From Sepiola atlantica (lineage: Eukaryota; Mollusca; Cephalopoda; Sepiida; Sepiolidae), in contig OY744519.1 of the NCBI GenBank assembly GCA_963556195.1, positions 109,674,032 through 109,738,031 of the forward strand: 64,000 bases of DNA. The letters are read 5' to 3'. Below the pieces are notes generated by a model. It was not told where the DNA came from. It saw only the letters and a list, made by a program, of their open reading frames with translations, and did not search any database. The position numbers were made by a program, and so were the translations under genes. Shown here piece by piece: positions 45,436 to 56,440 of the stretch; within the stretch, counting starts at the first letter, position 1, and every line of letters begins with the position of its first letter.

Positions 45436-45884
45436 ATGGTGGATGCGGTTAGGTCCGGTTCAAATTCTGTAGAATCACTTTTTTATTTTGTGGATTTAAT
45501 TTTTCAATTAAATTTTTTTCAATAGGATTTTTTTAAATTTGTGTTATTTTACGCACTATTGCATTTTCTATGTCAATGAATATTCAATTACTAATATGAA
45601 ATTAAATAAAAATAATCAAAATCATGTAGAGATTGTTAAATAATATTATTAAGAAAGGAATATTCAGCTTTTTGTGTACAATTGGGGTGTGTTCGAAAAG
45701 TAATGTTTTTCTTTACTTTAAGAGTCCAAATAAACCATAAAATAGTTAAAGTTAGATTTAAGCAAGATTATTTGGGGGGACACCCGGACTTAGGGTTAGA
45801 GGTGGTGGTAGGTATAATTGAGTGTTTTGTAATGGCAAAATCGTTATCAGGGCACTCGAAAAACAGTAAATTAATAGATTAAAA

Positions 45885-46385
45885 CCCATTCCCTCTCACA
45901 AATCAGATTCTACTTTTTTGGCGATTACGTACCCTAAAACATTTGGTGGAAAAGCAAAAACAAAAGACAATAAATTTCGAAATTAAAGTGTGGCATTAAT
46001 TTTGTATATACATTTAACTTAAAATGATCCCCCTATTTCCGGACCATTCTAAATGTTTTAGGATTCACCGTTAGTGACAGTGTTGTAAAAGCATACATAA
46101 TCACCCCCCACCCCACCCGCAGACCCCATCCCCACCCCAAACCGCACGAAATATATCTCCTATGGAAGAAAAAAAGGTAATAATTTTGGTTAATGACCTA
46201 AAATGCTAGAATTAGTCGGAAATGGGGGAGCATTTTACGTAAAACTTATGCACGAAGCTGATTTCCTATATTGGTCTTTTAAAAAAAAATAGTTTTCCCT
46301 TTCCGCCAATTTTATCAAGGTTAAGTGCCTAAAAAAGTAGAATCTCATTTTTTTTTTTTGGGGGGGGTGATTTCTGAAGGTGTTA
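45885..46385. repeat. Foldback element, short form
   Basis: The left arm (45890-46075) includes TTTTTTGGCGATTACGTACC, TACATTTAACTTAAAATGAT and CCGGACCATTCTAAATG. The right arm (46185-46385) carries their diverged reverse complements (CTAGAATTAGTCGGAAATGG, CATTTTACGTAAAACTTATG). It matches the outer arms of the larger foldback at 58880-59815. The centre is a C-rich stretch with no coding capacity. Confidence 0.7.
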
Positions 46386-47320
46386 CCCGTCTTCTGTGTG
46401 ATAAAAAGGGAATAAATTATTCAGTTCAATTCAGCACACGAAAACGTTAAGTAATAAATAATGAAAAAAAGAAAATATATGTCTCATAATAATGTTAACC
46501 CAACAATGTATAAGAGGCAAGTTTAGTCATTTTCGTTGTTAGAAATCCCCGGAAAAGAAATAAAACAGGACAAATTTAGATGTTTAATTATTGGATTATA
46601 TATATGAATGAGAAGTAACGTAAATAAGTTGATGTTTAATTTAACAATGTAAGTATAATGTGAAAATATAAAGAATATTTATCTGGTTTCTATCAAAGGT
46701 TTATTTTTGTTTAAAATGTGACATTGTGTTTTAACGAACGATTTGATGCGTAATGTCTATGTATAAGCTTTGCTGTGATTAGATGTTTTACAAATTCTGA
46801 AACGGTGCAACTTGCTCGCAGTTCCTTGTGAAATAATTGGCGAACAGTGTTTGAGGAGGGTAAGAGTTATTAATTCATAGAGAGAAATTAGCGTGCTACC
46901 CTCTCTTTGGTTTAATTAGTTGGGAAAGGCTTACATAGAGGACTAATAATAATGTTTTGTGTTTAGGTTTTAAAAATAAGTTAAAGTTTCTGGAAACATG
47001 TTCGAATGTATATGTATAAATGTAGATTAAGTTTAACGTATACTCCAGAGGAAACAGAAAGTTGAAGATAAGTTTCCCTCTCACAAGTAAGTACAAATAA
47101 GAGAAAGACAGCCATAACTTCAGGCTAGCGTGTGAGTTCAGTGGTTACTTGCGTGAAATCAATAGACAGGCAATAAGACAGTATATATAGATATATATCA
47201 AGAATTAAACACATTTAAGTCAAACACAAAATTAAGTACATTCAAATAATACACATTAGAATTTAGAGAAGTTATATGTGAGTGGCAAAAAAGTAAGAGA
47301 AGAGAAAAAGAAAAAAGAAA
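46386..47320. other. No recognisable gene
   Basis: AT-rich DNA with no coding or repeat relationship seen. Confidence 0.5.
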
Positions 47321-47324
47321 TGCT

Positions 47325-47480
47325 TATCTTCGCGTCGATGGCATGGAGAAATATCGAGTCTTGCTTAATGCGCCTAGCCTTATTAAATCGTCAAGCTGGC
47401 TTCGCTCAAAAATTGAACTCAGAACCTCAAGATAATCTGCACATATGTCTTAATCGCCTCTGCTATATATCTCCGGGATA
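47325..47480 (-). repeat. Possible tRNA-derived SINE
   Basis: Minus strand: GGCGATTAAGACATATGTGC, then GAGGTTCTGAGTTCAATTTT, with a B-box-like GAGTTCAATTT, followed by CTTGACGATTTAATAAGGC. The A box is poor. Offered as a candidate only. Confidence 0.35.
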
Positions 47481-47540
47481 GTGTAATCACATGGCCCTAG
47501 GAAAAGTTTTGGTTCAAAATTAAATTATGGTTCCTGGGTA

Positions 47541-48462
47541 GGGCTCGAAACCGGTTTTATAAAACCGGTTAAAACGGTTTCCATACGAGGATCACTAAAA
47601 CCGGTTTGATAAAACCGGTTAAAACGGTTTTCATACGAGGATCACTAAAACCGGTTTTATAAAACCGGTTTAAACGGTTTCCATACGAGGATCACTAAAA
47701 CCGAAACTTATTTTACTGTTTGTAGTTTCTGCTTTTCTGTCGAATATTTCTTCTCTATTGTTTGTCTTTACAGGCATATCGCTGTCAGTTGATTCGCTGT
47801 TTGTTTCATTGAAACAGATTGCAAAATATCCATTTCCTATCTTTGTTGCACTGTTGTCGCAAAAGCATTTCCTGTTACAGTGATTCATGTTTTATATAGA
47901 AACCTTTTATTGACATCCATTCCTCTACAATAAGTGAAATGTTGTTAACCTACAAGAGTGGAAACATTTAAATATCAGACTTGATTGCTCTATGTTGAAA
48001 ACAGCACATAAATGAGAATAATTCTCCAACTTAATTCTTTTAACCATAACAAATTGATTTTATAAGCATTCGTGTTTTCTTTCATTGAATCTTTAATTTC
48101 ATTCTATCTGTGCGCTGTTTTCAACATGGAAGGTGTGAGGATGTGAATATTTAGAATCCGGATCCCATTTTAAAGTTTTACAACCTTGAACATACGGTGT
48201 TTAAAACGGTGCACTGATGAAATACATTTTTAGACTCTTAACTTCTAAAGGTTAGGACCGGTCCCATTAGGGAATCGTTTTGCTATAAGCTTGAATGACA
48301 CAATGACCTCCACTGACGGAAACTTTGGAAATAATACATTTATTCCGGATATTTTTCGCAATAATATCACAGTTTGGTGTCTAATTGATATCAATTCATT
48401 AATAAAGAAGAAAAACAAATTAGGGGCGCTCTAAGTCTGCCAGAACCGGTTTTTAACCGTTT
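47541..48462. mobile_element. CCGGTTTT-ended putative DNA transposon
   Basis: The left end carries CTCGAAACCGGTTTTATAAA and AACCGGTTAAAACGGTTT. The right end at 48440-48460 has GAACCGGTTTTTAACCGTTT, whose reverse complement reads AAAACGGTTAAAAACCGGTT. The matching CCGGTT/AACGG content at both ends and the ~0.9-kb length suggest a non-autonomous element (hAT-like is possible). No transposase is present. The 72-codon frame at 47670-47888 is not convincing. Confidence 0.5.
47551..47703 (+). repeat. Three 50-bp tandem units
   Basis: CCGGTTTTAT recurs at 47551, 47601 (one change) and 47651, an exact period of 50. Each unit contains the palindrome CCGGTTTTATAAAACCGG and then CATACGAGGATCACTAAAA. 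Units differ at only a few bases, so the array is young. Confidence 0.95.
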
Positions 48463-48539
48463 TGAGAATGACTAACACATTTAAACTCGATTGTAAGAAT
48501 TAATGGTTTTATGTGAGTCGCATTTCTGAGATCGAAAAA

Positions 48540-48600
48540 AGGCACCTAAAGACGGCCGAAGGGTAAAACAGCCGAAACTTTGTGATAACAACAACCGAGA
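48540..48600 (+). ncRNA. Degenerate hammerhead-like motif
   Basis: GGCAC, then CTAAAGA (G5 changed to A), stem II GGC/GCC, GAAACTTTGTG. CAC/GTG would close stem I as in family A. The altered core base predicts no activity. Confidence 0.4.
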
Positions 48601-48639
48601 TGAGGACACCAGTACAAAAATAGTAAACAATAATGAAAA

Positions 48640-49260
48640 TTCCCCAAAATGCAAATAAATATCAGACTGTTTCTCTCTCCCTTTCTTTCTCACTCTTTAT
48701 CTCTCTCTCTTAGTTCACATAAATCTTTTGACTTCCACATAATATCCCCATCCTCTCCATATGTGTATCTTCCCTTTTTCAAACTAATTCCCATTTCCCT
48801 TTTAATTTATCTCTCCCCTTCCCCTCTCGCCCCTCTCTCGTATTACCTATTAAATAATTCATATCTTGTGCAATTACCTATCGCTGTTTTTGACTAAAAT
48901 ATACTTCCCCTTTTATTACTGTACTCATTCCGCCATCTTTATTTCCTACAGTTTTATGATTGACCTAATTGCTACTATCACATATCACCTACTATGTAAT
49001 CGTCTGTACCGAGTTCAAATTCTATTAGAAATCTTATGAACAAACAATTTCTCTACGGCTATTGACGAAATAGTGATTTCGGTTCAACCAATCGTATACA
49101 ATGTCTCGTTTACAACAGGTATTATGTTTTAGCATTAAATCAACCAAAAGATATATCGTTAAACAAAGACAACTTTATTTTGTATCTCTTTAATACTTAT
49201 ATAATTGCAGTATACTCTAAAAAAATAAAAGATGCTGAAAGCCGTTATGAATTAACAATT
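48640..49260. other. No recognisable gene
   Basis: CT-rich, then AT-rich. CCGAGTTCAAATTCTATTAG near 49008 is B-box-like without a partner A box. Confidence 0.4.
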
Positions 49261-49264
49261 AATA

Positions 49265-50320
49265 GTAGAGGCTTGATAATAAAGGTATCAAAAAAAGTAT
49301 TCGTCGAGTATTGAAAAAGAGTGTCTACGTTGATGTGGTATCAACATTATTGCAATAATAATATAATAATATTATTATAAAATAATATTATAACAATAAT
49401 AATATAATAATAGTATTACAATAAAAAAAAATAATAATGATAAGCTTAAGAATATAAGTTTAAGATTATAAAATACTCGACGAATACTCGTCCTGGGGCG
49501 AGTAAAATTAATTCACCGAACAGAACAGTTTTGCACCACTTTTATGTCTCCTTGCGAAGATTAAAATCAAGATATAATGATACTAATCCTTACATCTAAA
49601 AAAAAACTCAATCTGATGTTGATAAAAATTGCATGATTTTGATTCTAGAAAATGTCTAAAATTTAAAACTTCAGCTTCAGGGGTCTTAAGAAAAATTGAA
49701 ATTCAGGGAATCTTGGTGAATTAGTGTCTAATGATTATGGCTCAAACTCAGTGCAGATCTGATATATTTGAATTTTCAAATAGTTAGTTGTGCCCATATT
49801 ATACCCCTCCCCTAAAAACCCTTTAAAATACTCCAAAGAAACTGAAATGATCATATAACTCATTTGTTGATCACTTGTTGATTTGAAACCGACGGTACCA
49901 ATGTTGTTATGATATTTTGTAATACACAGAAACACACACACACGCACACATTTCAACACCATATTATTGATTGAAAACGGTGCAACAGGCAGATAATAAA
50001 TTGACAATTATTACATTATTAACTCGTGTATTTTTCTTACAACTCACACAGTGTCTTCAAGCTTATAACCTTCGATATCTTAAACTTTCTACACACTACA
50101 CGCAATGTTTCAAGCAAACTACAACACTCTTATACTTTTCTTGTTTACAAACAAGATTATCATTATTATTTTGTTATTGTAATACTATTATTATTATATT
50201 ATTATTGTTATAATATTATTTTATAATAATATTATTATATTGTTATTGCAATAATCTTGATACTACATCAAGGTAGACACAATAGTTGATACCTTTATCA
50301 TCGAGTCATCTGCTAATGAT
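49265..50320. repeat. ~1.05-kb inverted-repeat structure with AT-rich arms
   Basis: The left arm (about 49270-49440) has ATAAAGGTATCAA, GTGTCTACGTTGATGT and TATTGCAATAATAATATAAT. The right arm (about 50155-50310) holds the reverse complements (TTGATACCTTTATCAT, ACATCAAGGTAGACAC, ATTATATTGTTATTGCAATA). Arms are roughly 150-170 bases. Between them lie a Helitron-like fragment and a CA-rich patch. A second short inverted pair is GTATTCGTCGAGTATT at 49298 and AATACTCGACGAATAC at 49472. Confidence 0.7.
49480..49860 (-). mobile_element. Helitron-like element, copy 4 (partial)
   Basis: On the minus strand it ends with hairpin TACTCGCCCCAGGACGAGTA and then TTCGTCGAGT, a changed form of TTCTTCTAG. 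The interior GCACCACTTTTATGTCTCC and CCCATATTATACCCC (plus strand) match 30418-30875. Confidence 0.6.
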
Positions 50321-50389
50321 GATCGTGGTAATCTGAATATATAATGAATTACTTCCCTTAGTGTTACGCGCCAAGCAATAGCTATTTAT

Positions 50390-50945
50390 ACATACAAGCA
50401 GGATCCAGTGGAAATTCCAGAGTTGCTTACCTACCGTTTTCTTTCTCTTCTTACAGTTCAAATACTTGTCAGCTAAATATATTTTTTAATTAATAAATAA
50501 AACAAACGTTTTCACCTTTTAATTTGATTATGTATGGTAACAATTTAATTAATTTTCAAATAAATAATTTACTTATTTCAAACTGCAACAATTAAGTGTA
50601 TTAAAATAAAAAAAAAAGACTGCAAAGAATATGTTGTAAAACTGTTTAAGTCGAGTGGACGACAGAATTCTATTTGTACTGGTTTATTTGATTTCGGAAC
50701 AATTCATTTTGAAATAGGTGAAATCTTAATTTTTGGCAAACAGCGACATTAGCTATTTTTCAGTTACTGTTTGCATTTCATATTTGGCGATCAGACAATT
50801 TTACACTTCTTCCCATAATGTGAAAGGTGATAACGTACGTACGAACATGAAATGCCTTATCGTATTATTATATATATTTGAATGTGTGTGAAAGGTGATA
50901 ACGTACGTACGAATAGAAATGCCTTAGCGTATTATTATATAGATA
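50390..50945 (+). repeat. GTGGAAATTCCA family, copy 2, with a 60-bp duplication
   Basis: Relative of 1008-1480. The end module GTGAAAGGTGATAACGTACG is duplicated (50821 and 50889) with TACGAA and a GTATTATTATATA end each time. Confidence 0.65.
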
Positions 50946-51302
50946 AATACTGAAAAGAGACATAATGTGTATTATTATGTTAGTGATACTTCATATATAT
51001 TTTATCACCTTATATTTGTTTTACGCTTCTTCGTTTGATTTGATTTCACTCGCTCAATATTTGATTATGGTTTATGCTATTCTTTTTCCCATTTATATTG
51101 CTGTTGAATTTTGTGTTGAATGAAGGAAAAGAAATGCACAAACAATATTATTTCATCTGTTCCGTATTTCTCTCTCGTTTGCTTCCAGATTTTTCTGACT
51201 ATTTTTTATTTACATTCATTGCAATTCTTTGCATTACATTTTCTGACGAATTATTATTTTTTCACACTCGTTCTCTCCCTTTCCCTCTCTACTTCCCCTT
51301 GT

Positions 51303-51305
<3 letters not shown>

Positions 51306-51368
<63 letters not shown>
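51306..51368 (+). repeat. (TA)n microsatellite
   Basis: Perfect TA run. Confidence 0.97.
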
Positions 51369-51372
<4 letters not shown>

Positions 51373-51483
51373 ACCTTGTTAAAAATAACAGAATTCGTCT
51401 GTTTAATTATACCTTTTCTTATTTTTACAATTTTTCTGATGGTCTTTTTTGTATTAAAAGAAAAAAAAATGTTCCATAGGTTT

Positions 51484-51523
51484 CACGAACGTTTTCGATT
51501 TTTCGTCGAATCATCCTCAGGTG
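51484..51523 (-). ncRNA. Hammerhead-like motif with AACGTT stem III
   Basis: Minus strand: CAC, core CTGAGGA, T, stem II GATT/AATC, GAAAACGTT, C, GTG. CAC/GTG closes stem I at the core, AACGTT is self-complementary and could serve as stem III within one molecule or between two, and H17 is C. All invariant core bases are present. It lies 116 bases from a (TA)n tract. Confidence 0.5.
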
Positions 51524-51633
51524 TCAAAGGCAAATGAACAAAAAAGCTGAAAGACGGAGGAGAAACGTGCAGGGAACGTTGTTCGCATTGTTCCAGAAAG
51601 TCGTTGACGATTCAAATTCAACAGCGCTGGATG

Positions 51634-51634
<1 letters not shown>

Positions 51635-51709
<75 letters not shown>
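51635..51709 (+). repeat. (CA)n followed by (TA)n
   Basis: CA run at 51635-51684 and TA run at 51685-51709, directly abutting the 5S-like fragment. Confidence 0.97.
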
Positions 51710-51710
51710 T

Positions 51711-51782
51711 ACCGAAGTTAAGCGGCGTCGAGCCTGGTCAGTACTAAATGGGTGACCATTTGGGAATACCAGGTGCTGTATG
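51711..51782 (+). pseudogene. 5S rRNA-derived fragment (3' two thirds)
   Basis: ACCGAAGTTAAGCGGCGTCG, AGCCTGGTCAGTACTAAATG, GGTGACCATTTGGGAATACC and AGGTGCTGTA follow 5S rRNA from the middle to the 3' end with few changes. The 5' third is missing and replaced by (TA)n. The sequence continues into non-5S DNA (51783-51960) without a T-run, so a 5S-derived SINE or retro-pseudogene is more likely than a gene. Confidence 0.85.
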
Positions 51783-52005
51783 TGCTCTCTGCTTATCTCG
51801 GCATTGTTTCCAGTCGTCTTGTATTACTACTTGCCATTGGAATCAAGCAATGCCGACTCAGGAGAGCGGTTGTTGGGGATTGCGCATACTTGCAATTACA
51901 AATTCACACGCGGGCAGCCCCTGGTGGAGCACTCATACGTCGAAATCGACGGGAGAGTCCATCATATATATATATACGATTTCTCCATTGCTCTCGCCCT
52001 TCCTC

Positions 52006-52012
<7 letters not shown>

Positions 52013-52042
<30 letters not shown>
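52013..52042 (+). repeat. (CT)n microsatellite
   Basis: CT run. Confidence 0.95.
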
Positions 52043-52043
<1 letters not shown>

Positions 52044-52084
52044 GTTCATACTCTTTATTATCTATATTAGCAAATACATAATCC

Positions 52085-52790
52085 CTCCAGTCGCATATTT
52101 TTGCTTGTTTGAGAGGATGGCATCATAACGAAGAGGTAATCATAAGAGGAGGTAATGTCTGGACAAATGGTATCATGACGAACGAATATATACTGCACTA
52201 CACCCCCCCCCCATCCAAAGGAGGAGATAATGCCTGGGAAAATGGTCCCATGACAACAGAACAGATACTACACTACTCCTCAAAGAGGAGGTAATGTCTG
52301 AGAGAATGGTCTTATGATAGCAGAAAAGATACTACAGTTACCCCCTCCCCCCCTCCTAAAAAAAGAAGATGGTAATCCTTGGAAGAATGGTCTCATGACC
52401 ACAGAACAGATACTACACTACCTCCCCCATAAAAGGATGAGATAATGCGTGGAAGGATTTTATCATGACATACAAACAAATACGACACTAAAAAGAAGGC
52501 GGTAATGCCTGGAAGGATAGTCTCATGACAACAGAACAGATACTACCCTACCTCCTAGCCCCCGAATTTAGCATTAAAAGATAGTGCATTAGTTTCAGAT
52601 AGTATAGTAAAGTGAATTGAGCATTTAAAGATAGTACAATAACGAGAAGTAATAGTATAGTTTGAGCTTCAATCAAACAGATACCAAATCTCCATTAGTA
52701 ATAGAAGAACAATAGTACAATTACTAGAAGTAATAGTATAGTTTGAGCTTCAGACATACAGATACCAAATCTCCATTAGTAATATATGTC
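52085..52790 (-). repeat. Minisatellite-bearing dispersed element, copy f (largest)
   Basis: Six or seven 65-75-bp units with GAGGAGATAATGCCTGGGAA and CCATGACAACAGAACAGATA, then two start modules ending GATACCAAATCTCCATTAGT (52681-52700, 52760-52779). The other end at 52087 carries CCAGTCGCATATTTTTGC. Confidence 0.8.
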
Positions 52791-52829
52791 TATACATCTA
52801 TCTCATACTCTCAATTATCTCCCACTTAG

Positions 52830-53265
52830 CCTAAATGCACAGCTCTTCGTAAAAAGAATAGAACTCTCTAGGTAGCCGATGATGTCAATATATAAGCATT
52901 ATAGATTTATCTTCCTTCATGGCATTGGTCGATAGCATAAGGATAGGTATTCTCGACTGTTGACAAAGCAGTCGGGTTTTGAAGCTCAACTTGATGCACT
53001 CACCAGTTTTAACTACATTGAATGCTCCCCATCCCTCTTGGGTTGAGCTCGCTTGTAAAGGAAATCATCAGCTCCTACTTCGTGTGAATGCAAAGCTTTT
53101 CGTAAAAAAGAATAGTGCACTTTCAGTAATCGATAATGTGGATATATAAATATTATAGATTTCTTTCCTTCGTGGCATTGACTCATAGTATAGGAGTAAG
53201 TGTTCCCAACTGCTGACAAAGCATCCAGGTTTTCAAATCTCAGCTTTAAGCACTTCCAGTTCTAT
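52830..53265 (+). repeat. Two direct repeats of about 185 bp, 252 apart
   Basis: Units at 52832-53010 and 53085-53262 share CTTCGTAAAAAGAATAG, ATTATAGATTT.TCTTCCTTC and CTGACAAAGCA..C.GGTTTT. They are about 75-80% alike by eye. Confidence 0.75.
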
Positions 53266-53312
53266 CCATACTGAAGAGCTGTGATACGGCGAAACATGAT
53301 GTTGTGTACGAA
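53262..53312 (+). ncRNA. Hammerhead-like motif
   Basis: Core CTGAAGA, stem II GCTG/CGGC with loop TGATA, GAAA, then stem III ACA/TGT with loop TGA. Stem I next to the core does not pair well (ATA against GTG). Core bases are intact. Terminates the 52830-53265 direct-repeat element. Confidence 0.4.
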
Positions 53313-53412
53313 CAAAACTATCTCTTTATATATGTACATCTTTCTCCTCAACTTCTTTTGAAAATCCACTCCCACTATTTCCATTTACCCCTTTCTACCC
53401 CCTTCCGCCCCC

Positions 53413-53426
53413 TCTCTCTTTCTTTC

Positions 53427-53457
<31 letters not shown>

Positions 53458-53484
53458 TTATCTCTCTCTCGCTCTCATCCTTTA
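53413..53484 (+). repeat. CT-rich microsatellite
   Basis: Imperfect (CT)n. Confidence 0.9.
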
Positions 53485-53901
53485 AAGAATGCATATCTTA
53501 TCCTCTTCCCCTTCTTTTTTTGACTAGGATTTCTCTATATTTGATTTATATTCACTATCGATTCCTTTCATTCCACTTTCTGACAAATAACTCCTTTGGG
53601 TGCTGTAAACGAGTTCTCTATAACGCTCTCAGAGAAACCACTTTTTAACACCTTTTTTTAATATATATTTCGTTTATATCCGAAACCAATTTCCTGTTTT
53701 GTTGTTGCTGTTATTTTTTAAAGAATGGTGCTGATTTTTTTTCTCTCTTATACCATAAGAAAGCAAATAAATAAATACCAATGATTCTTATAATGGTATT
53801 GTTAAGGGAAAAGAATAAGTATTAACGCGCGTTGTTTCCCTTAGCAATTATTTTTTCGAAAATAACTTAGATGTGAACTTACAGTTCTGCCCATAACATT
53901 A

Positions 53902-54485
53902 TCTCTATTTATATAAAGTTAGGTATGTATATATATGTTTTTATATTTGTATGTATAGGATTAACTCCTAAACGAATTAACCGGTTATTACAAACTTTGG
54001 AATAGCTGCTAGACGTAAGGGTAGGTAATGTGGACTATATTTAGCTTAATTTATTTTTATGCAAAGGGGGCAAAGAAATTTTGTGAAAATTCAGATACTT
54101 TACGTTGTGAAATTTTAACAATTATGTATTAGACATCAATTAAATATTCCCCAAATTTCAGTTTCTTTGGAATATTTTAAAGGGTTTTTAGTAGGGCATA
54201 ATATGGCACACCCTCACATTTGAAGATTTAAATATTTCAGATTTGCATTAAACTTGATCCATTGTTATGAGACACCAATTAAGCAAGATTACCTGATGTT
54301 CAATTTCTTTTTAAGACCCGTTAAGCTGAAGCCTTAAATTTTAGACATTTTCTAGAATCAAAATCATTTAGAATATAATGTTTAGTATCGTTATATTATT
54401 ATTTTAGTTTTCGTAAGGAACATAAATGTGATGCAAAACTGTTCTGTTTGAGAAATTAAATTTTACCGTCCTAGAACGGGTACTC

Positions 54486-54487
<2 letters not shown>
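53902..54487 (+). mobile_element. Helitron-like element, copy 5
   Basis: Starts TCTCTATTTATATAAAGTTA directly after A; ends with hairpin TACCGTCCTAGAACGGGTA and CTCCTTTA in place of TTCTTCTAG, merging into a (TA)n tract. The interior order is the same as copy 1. Encodes no protein. Confidence 0.7.

Positions 54488-54543
<56 letters not shown>
54487..54543 (+). repeat. (TA)n microsatellite, left of the Penelope-like element
   Basis: TA run between the Helitron-like copy and the left arm of the Penelope-like element. Confidence 0.97.
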
Positions 54544-54545
<2 letters not shown>

Positions 54546-54740
54546 AAAATGAAAAAAGGAAAACCAAAAATATTAATTTATGTATTCAACAACGTTTCGT
54601 CTTTATTTTAAGATTTCCTCAAGATAATTTATTTTAAGAAATAACACACAAGTACAAATATTTGAAAAAGTTTGGTCCGTTTGTGACGTGGAAAGAATGT
54701 TTTTGTTCTTTTTTGGAACGAAACATAGCCGTTAGAATTT
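54543..54740. repeat. Left inverted arm with hammerhead-like motif (54590-54623, minus)
   Basis: Reverse complement reads CTTGAGGAAATCTTAAAATA then AAGACGAAACGTTG. Stem II can form TCTT/AAGA with an A/T loop, and GAAA-CGTT follows. The core CTGANGA is changed to TTGAGGA. The inner part of the arm (54672-54740) is repeated twice more at 54755-54820 and 54840-54895 as diverged ~80-bp direct repeats (GTTTTTGTTCTTTTTTGGAA-like). Confidence 0.75.
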
Positions 54741-55012
54741 AATATGTGTACTGCGTCTATGAAATAGAATGAGCGTTTTTGTGTCTTTTTTTCAAACGAA
54801 AGCATAGTTGTTAGAATTCAAAAAATGTGGTGCGACATATGACGTGAAAGGAATGGTTTTGTTCTTTTTTCGAACAAAACATGCTCGTTTGAATTTGAAA
54901 TGTTTAATATGTATATGTTTTTATTCATTTATTTTTATTTTGTTTTGGTTTTTTATTCATTTTATTATTGATATTATGTGCAAAGTTTTGTTGGGAGTAT
55001 AGCGTAAAATAG

Positions 55013-55356
55013 CTAGCTTGGATCTAAATTCAAGTTCTGTTCGGATAGAAAAAGTTTGCTGATTAAAGAAGATAAATTGTAGAAGCCATTACATTGTTTA
55101 GTTGCGTTAGAGTTTATAATGAGTGTTGATTCAAGAAGTCTTCGCCGTGATCTATTTAAAATGAATTTAACGAGTCTAGCCTGTACAAAGCTAAAAGAAT
55201 GATTGTGTTGTAATGCATGGGATAAAAGTGCGATCAGAAAATTGTTATTTTTATATCTCTTTTATGTTCACCAAACCTTTTCTTTAGTTTCCATTGAGTT
55301 TCCCTTACGTATATCTGATGACAATTATTGCATGGGATAGTATATGTACCTGCATT
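55013..55356 (-). pseudogene. GIY-YIG endonuclease domain of Penelope-like element
   Basis: Continuous minus-strand reading from about 55356 to a TAG at 55013: AGTYTIPCNNCHQIY, next VRETQWKLKKRFGEHK, then a block with FVQARLVKFILNRSRRRLLE and a C-terminal FYNLSSLISKLFLSEQNL. This matches the GIY-YIG nuclease of Penelope-like elements (..Y.IPC..C...YVGET...L..R..EH). The usual glycine before ET is arginine (VRET), a probable loss-of-function change. About 115 codons are open, then frame breaks separate it from the RT. Confidence 0.85.
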
Positions 55357-55630
55357 AGATGTGTTTTTTTGCAAAGGTTTTGTTGTTTTTATTGTTTGTT
55401 TTATTGTTTGTGATGTAGTTTCTATGTTTATTTAGAGTGTTGCAAATTATTGTATTATTGACATGGGTAGGTAAGAGAATATGTCTGTTTATGAGAAGTA
55501 TATTGTGTATAAGGATTTTTCTAATTATCTTTGGAAACTATTTGTAGGGCCTTTTTCTTTGCATTTAATATGAAATGTGTGGGGTATTGAAATGTTTCCA
55601 ATGAATTTATGATGTATTTGAATTCTTCGT

Positions 55631-56290
55631 CTAGATATTGTGGATTACAGATTCTGAAAGAACGTAGGAAAAAACGATTATCATGTGTGTTTTTATTTTG
55701 TTGCTATGGTGTGAATAAAAATGTATATAGTCATTTTTGTGTGTGGGTTTGCGATGCACTTTAAAGGATAGATTATTGTTGGATTTTATTATACGTGCGT
55801 CTATAAATGGTATCCGGTTATTTTTCTCTGTTTCATAGGTAAACTTTATGAAGGTTTCGACTGTGTTTAATTTGATCTTGAGATTTTCAATTTGTGCCTC
55901 TTCAGGGAGAAAAATTAGAATGTCATCAATATATCTAAAGTATTCAATGTTTGGAAGTAATCTAAATTTGAATGGGCCAGACTCTAAGAATTCTAAGAAT
56001 AGACAGGCTAGTACTCCACTCAGAGGCTTATCCATGCTCAGTCCGAATTTTTGCTTGGAGAACTTATTGTCAAATTGAAAATACGTCATGTCAGTGATAA
56101 GTCTGAGTATCTCTATTAAAGTGTTGGTAGGAAACGGTAAGTTGATGTTGATCTTTTTTAGTTGCATATGGAGTAAATTTAAATATTTTTTAATGGGGAC
56201 ATTAGTATATAAAGATATTACGTCTAAGCTGTGTATAGTTTTGTTGTGTACATTAAAGTTTTTTTAATTTTGTTCAATAAGTCTCCTGAG
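55631..56290 (-). pseudogene. Penelope-type reverse transcriptase remnant
   Basis: Motif A is read as SLDVISLYTNVPIKK at about 56170-56225. The 178-codon frame (55631-56167) then carries YFQFDNKFSKQKFGLSMDKP, PLSGVLACLFLEFLE, and motif C in YFRYIDDILIFLPEE (catalytic Y-x-D-D). FIDARIIKSNNNLSFKVHRK and PTHKNDYIHFYSHHS follow, the Penelope-type thumb ('Y.K.T....YLH..S.HP'). 'MDKPLS' replaces 'MGSPLS'. Motif A is in another frame, so at least one frameshift lies between. Confidence 0.9.
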
Positions 56291-56440
56291 TCTTTTTTTT
56301 TATATGGGAAGTGCTGATGGTGCCTATTGGTGGGGTTAGCATATTGGCTATGGCTCGTGCATGGTGCTACCAATGCATGGTGCTACCGATGCATGGTGCT
56401 ACCGATACCAGATATTATGGAGCGCATAGGGATGCTCGGG
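56291..56440 (-). repeat. Damaged linker of the Penelope-like RT with 16-bp triplication
   Basis: TGCATGGTGCTACC recurs three times at a period of 16 (about 56356-56403) inside what should encode the region between the N-terminal block and motif A. In broken frames, LTPPIGTISTSHI is recognisable. Confidence 0.75.

Noticed and set aside
47670..47888. Small cysteine-containing protein of 72 codons
   Set aside because: No family pattern; it begins inside the 50-bp satellite and lies within a transposon-like element.
51711..51782. Functional 5S rRNA gene
   Set aside because: The 5' third is missing and no T-run terminator follows.
52100..52570. CRISPR-like or regulatory array of GAGGTAATGCCTGG units
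   Set aside because: Units are degenerate throughout, including the intervals; other copies show it is a dispersed minisatellite element.
55631..56167. 178-codon frame as a host telomerase-like gene
   Set aside because: RT motifs sit between Penelope-type N-terminal and GIY-YIG blocks within inverted arms.
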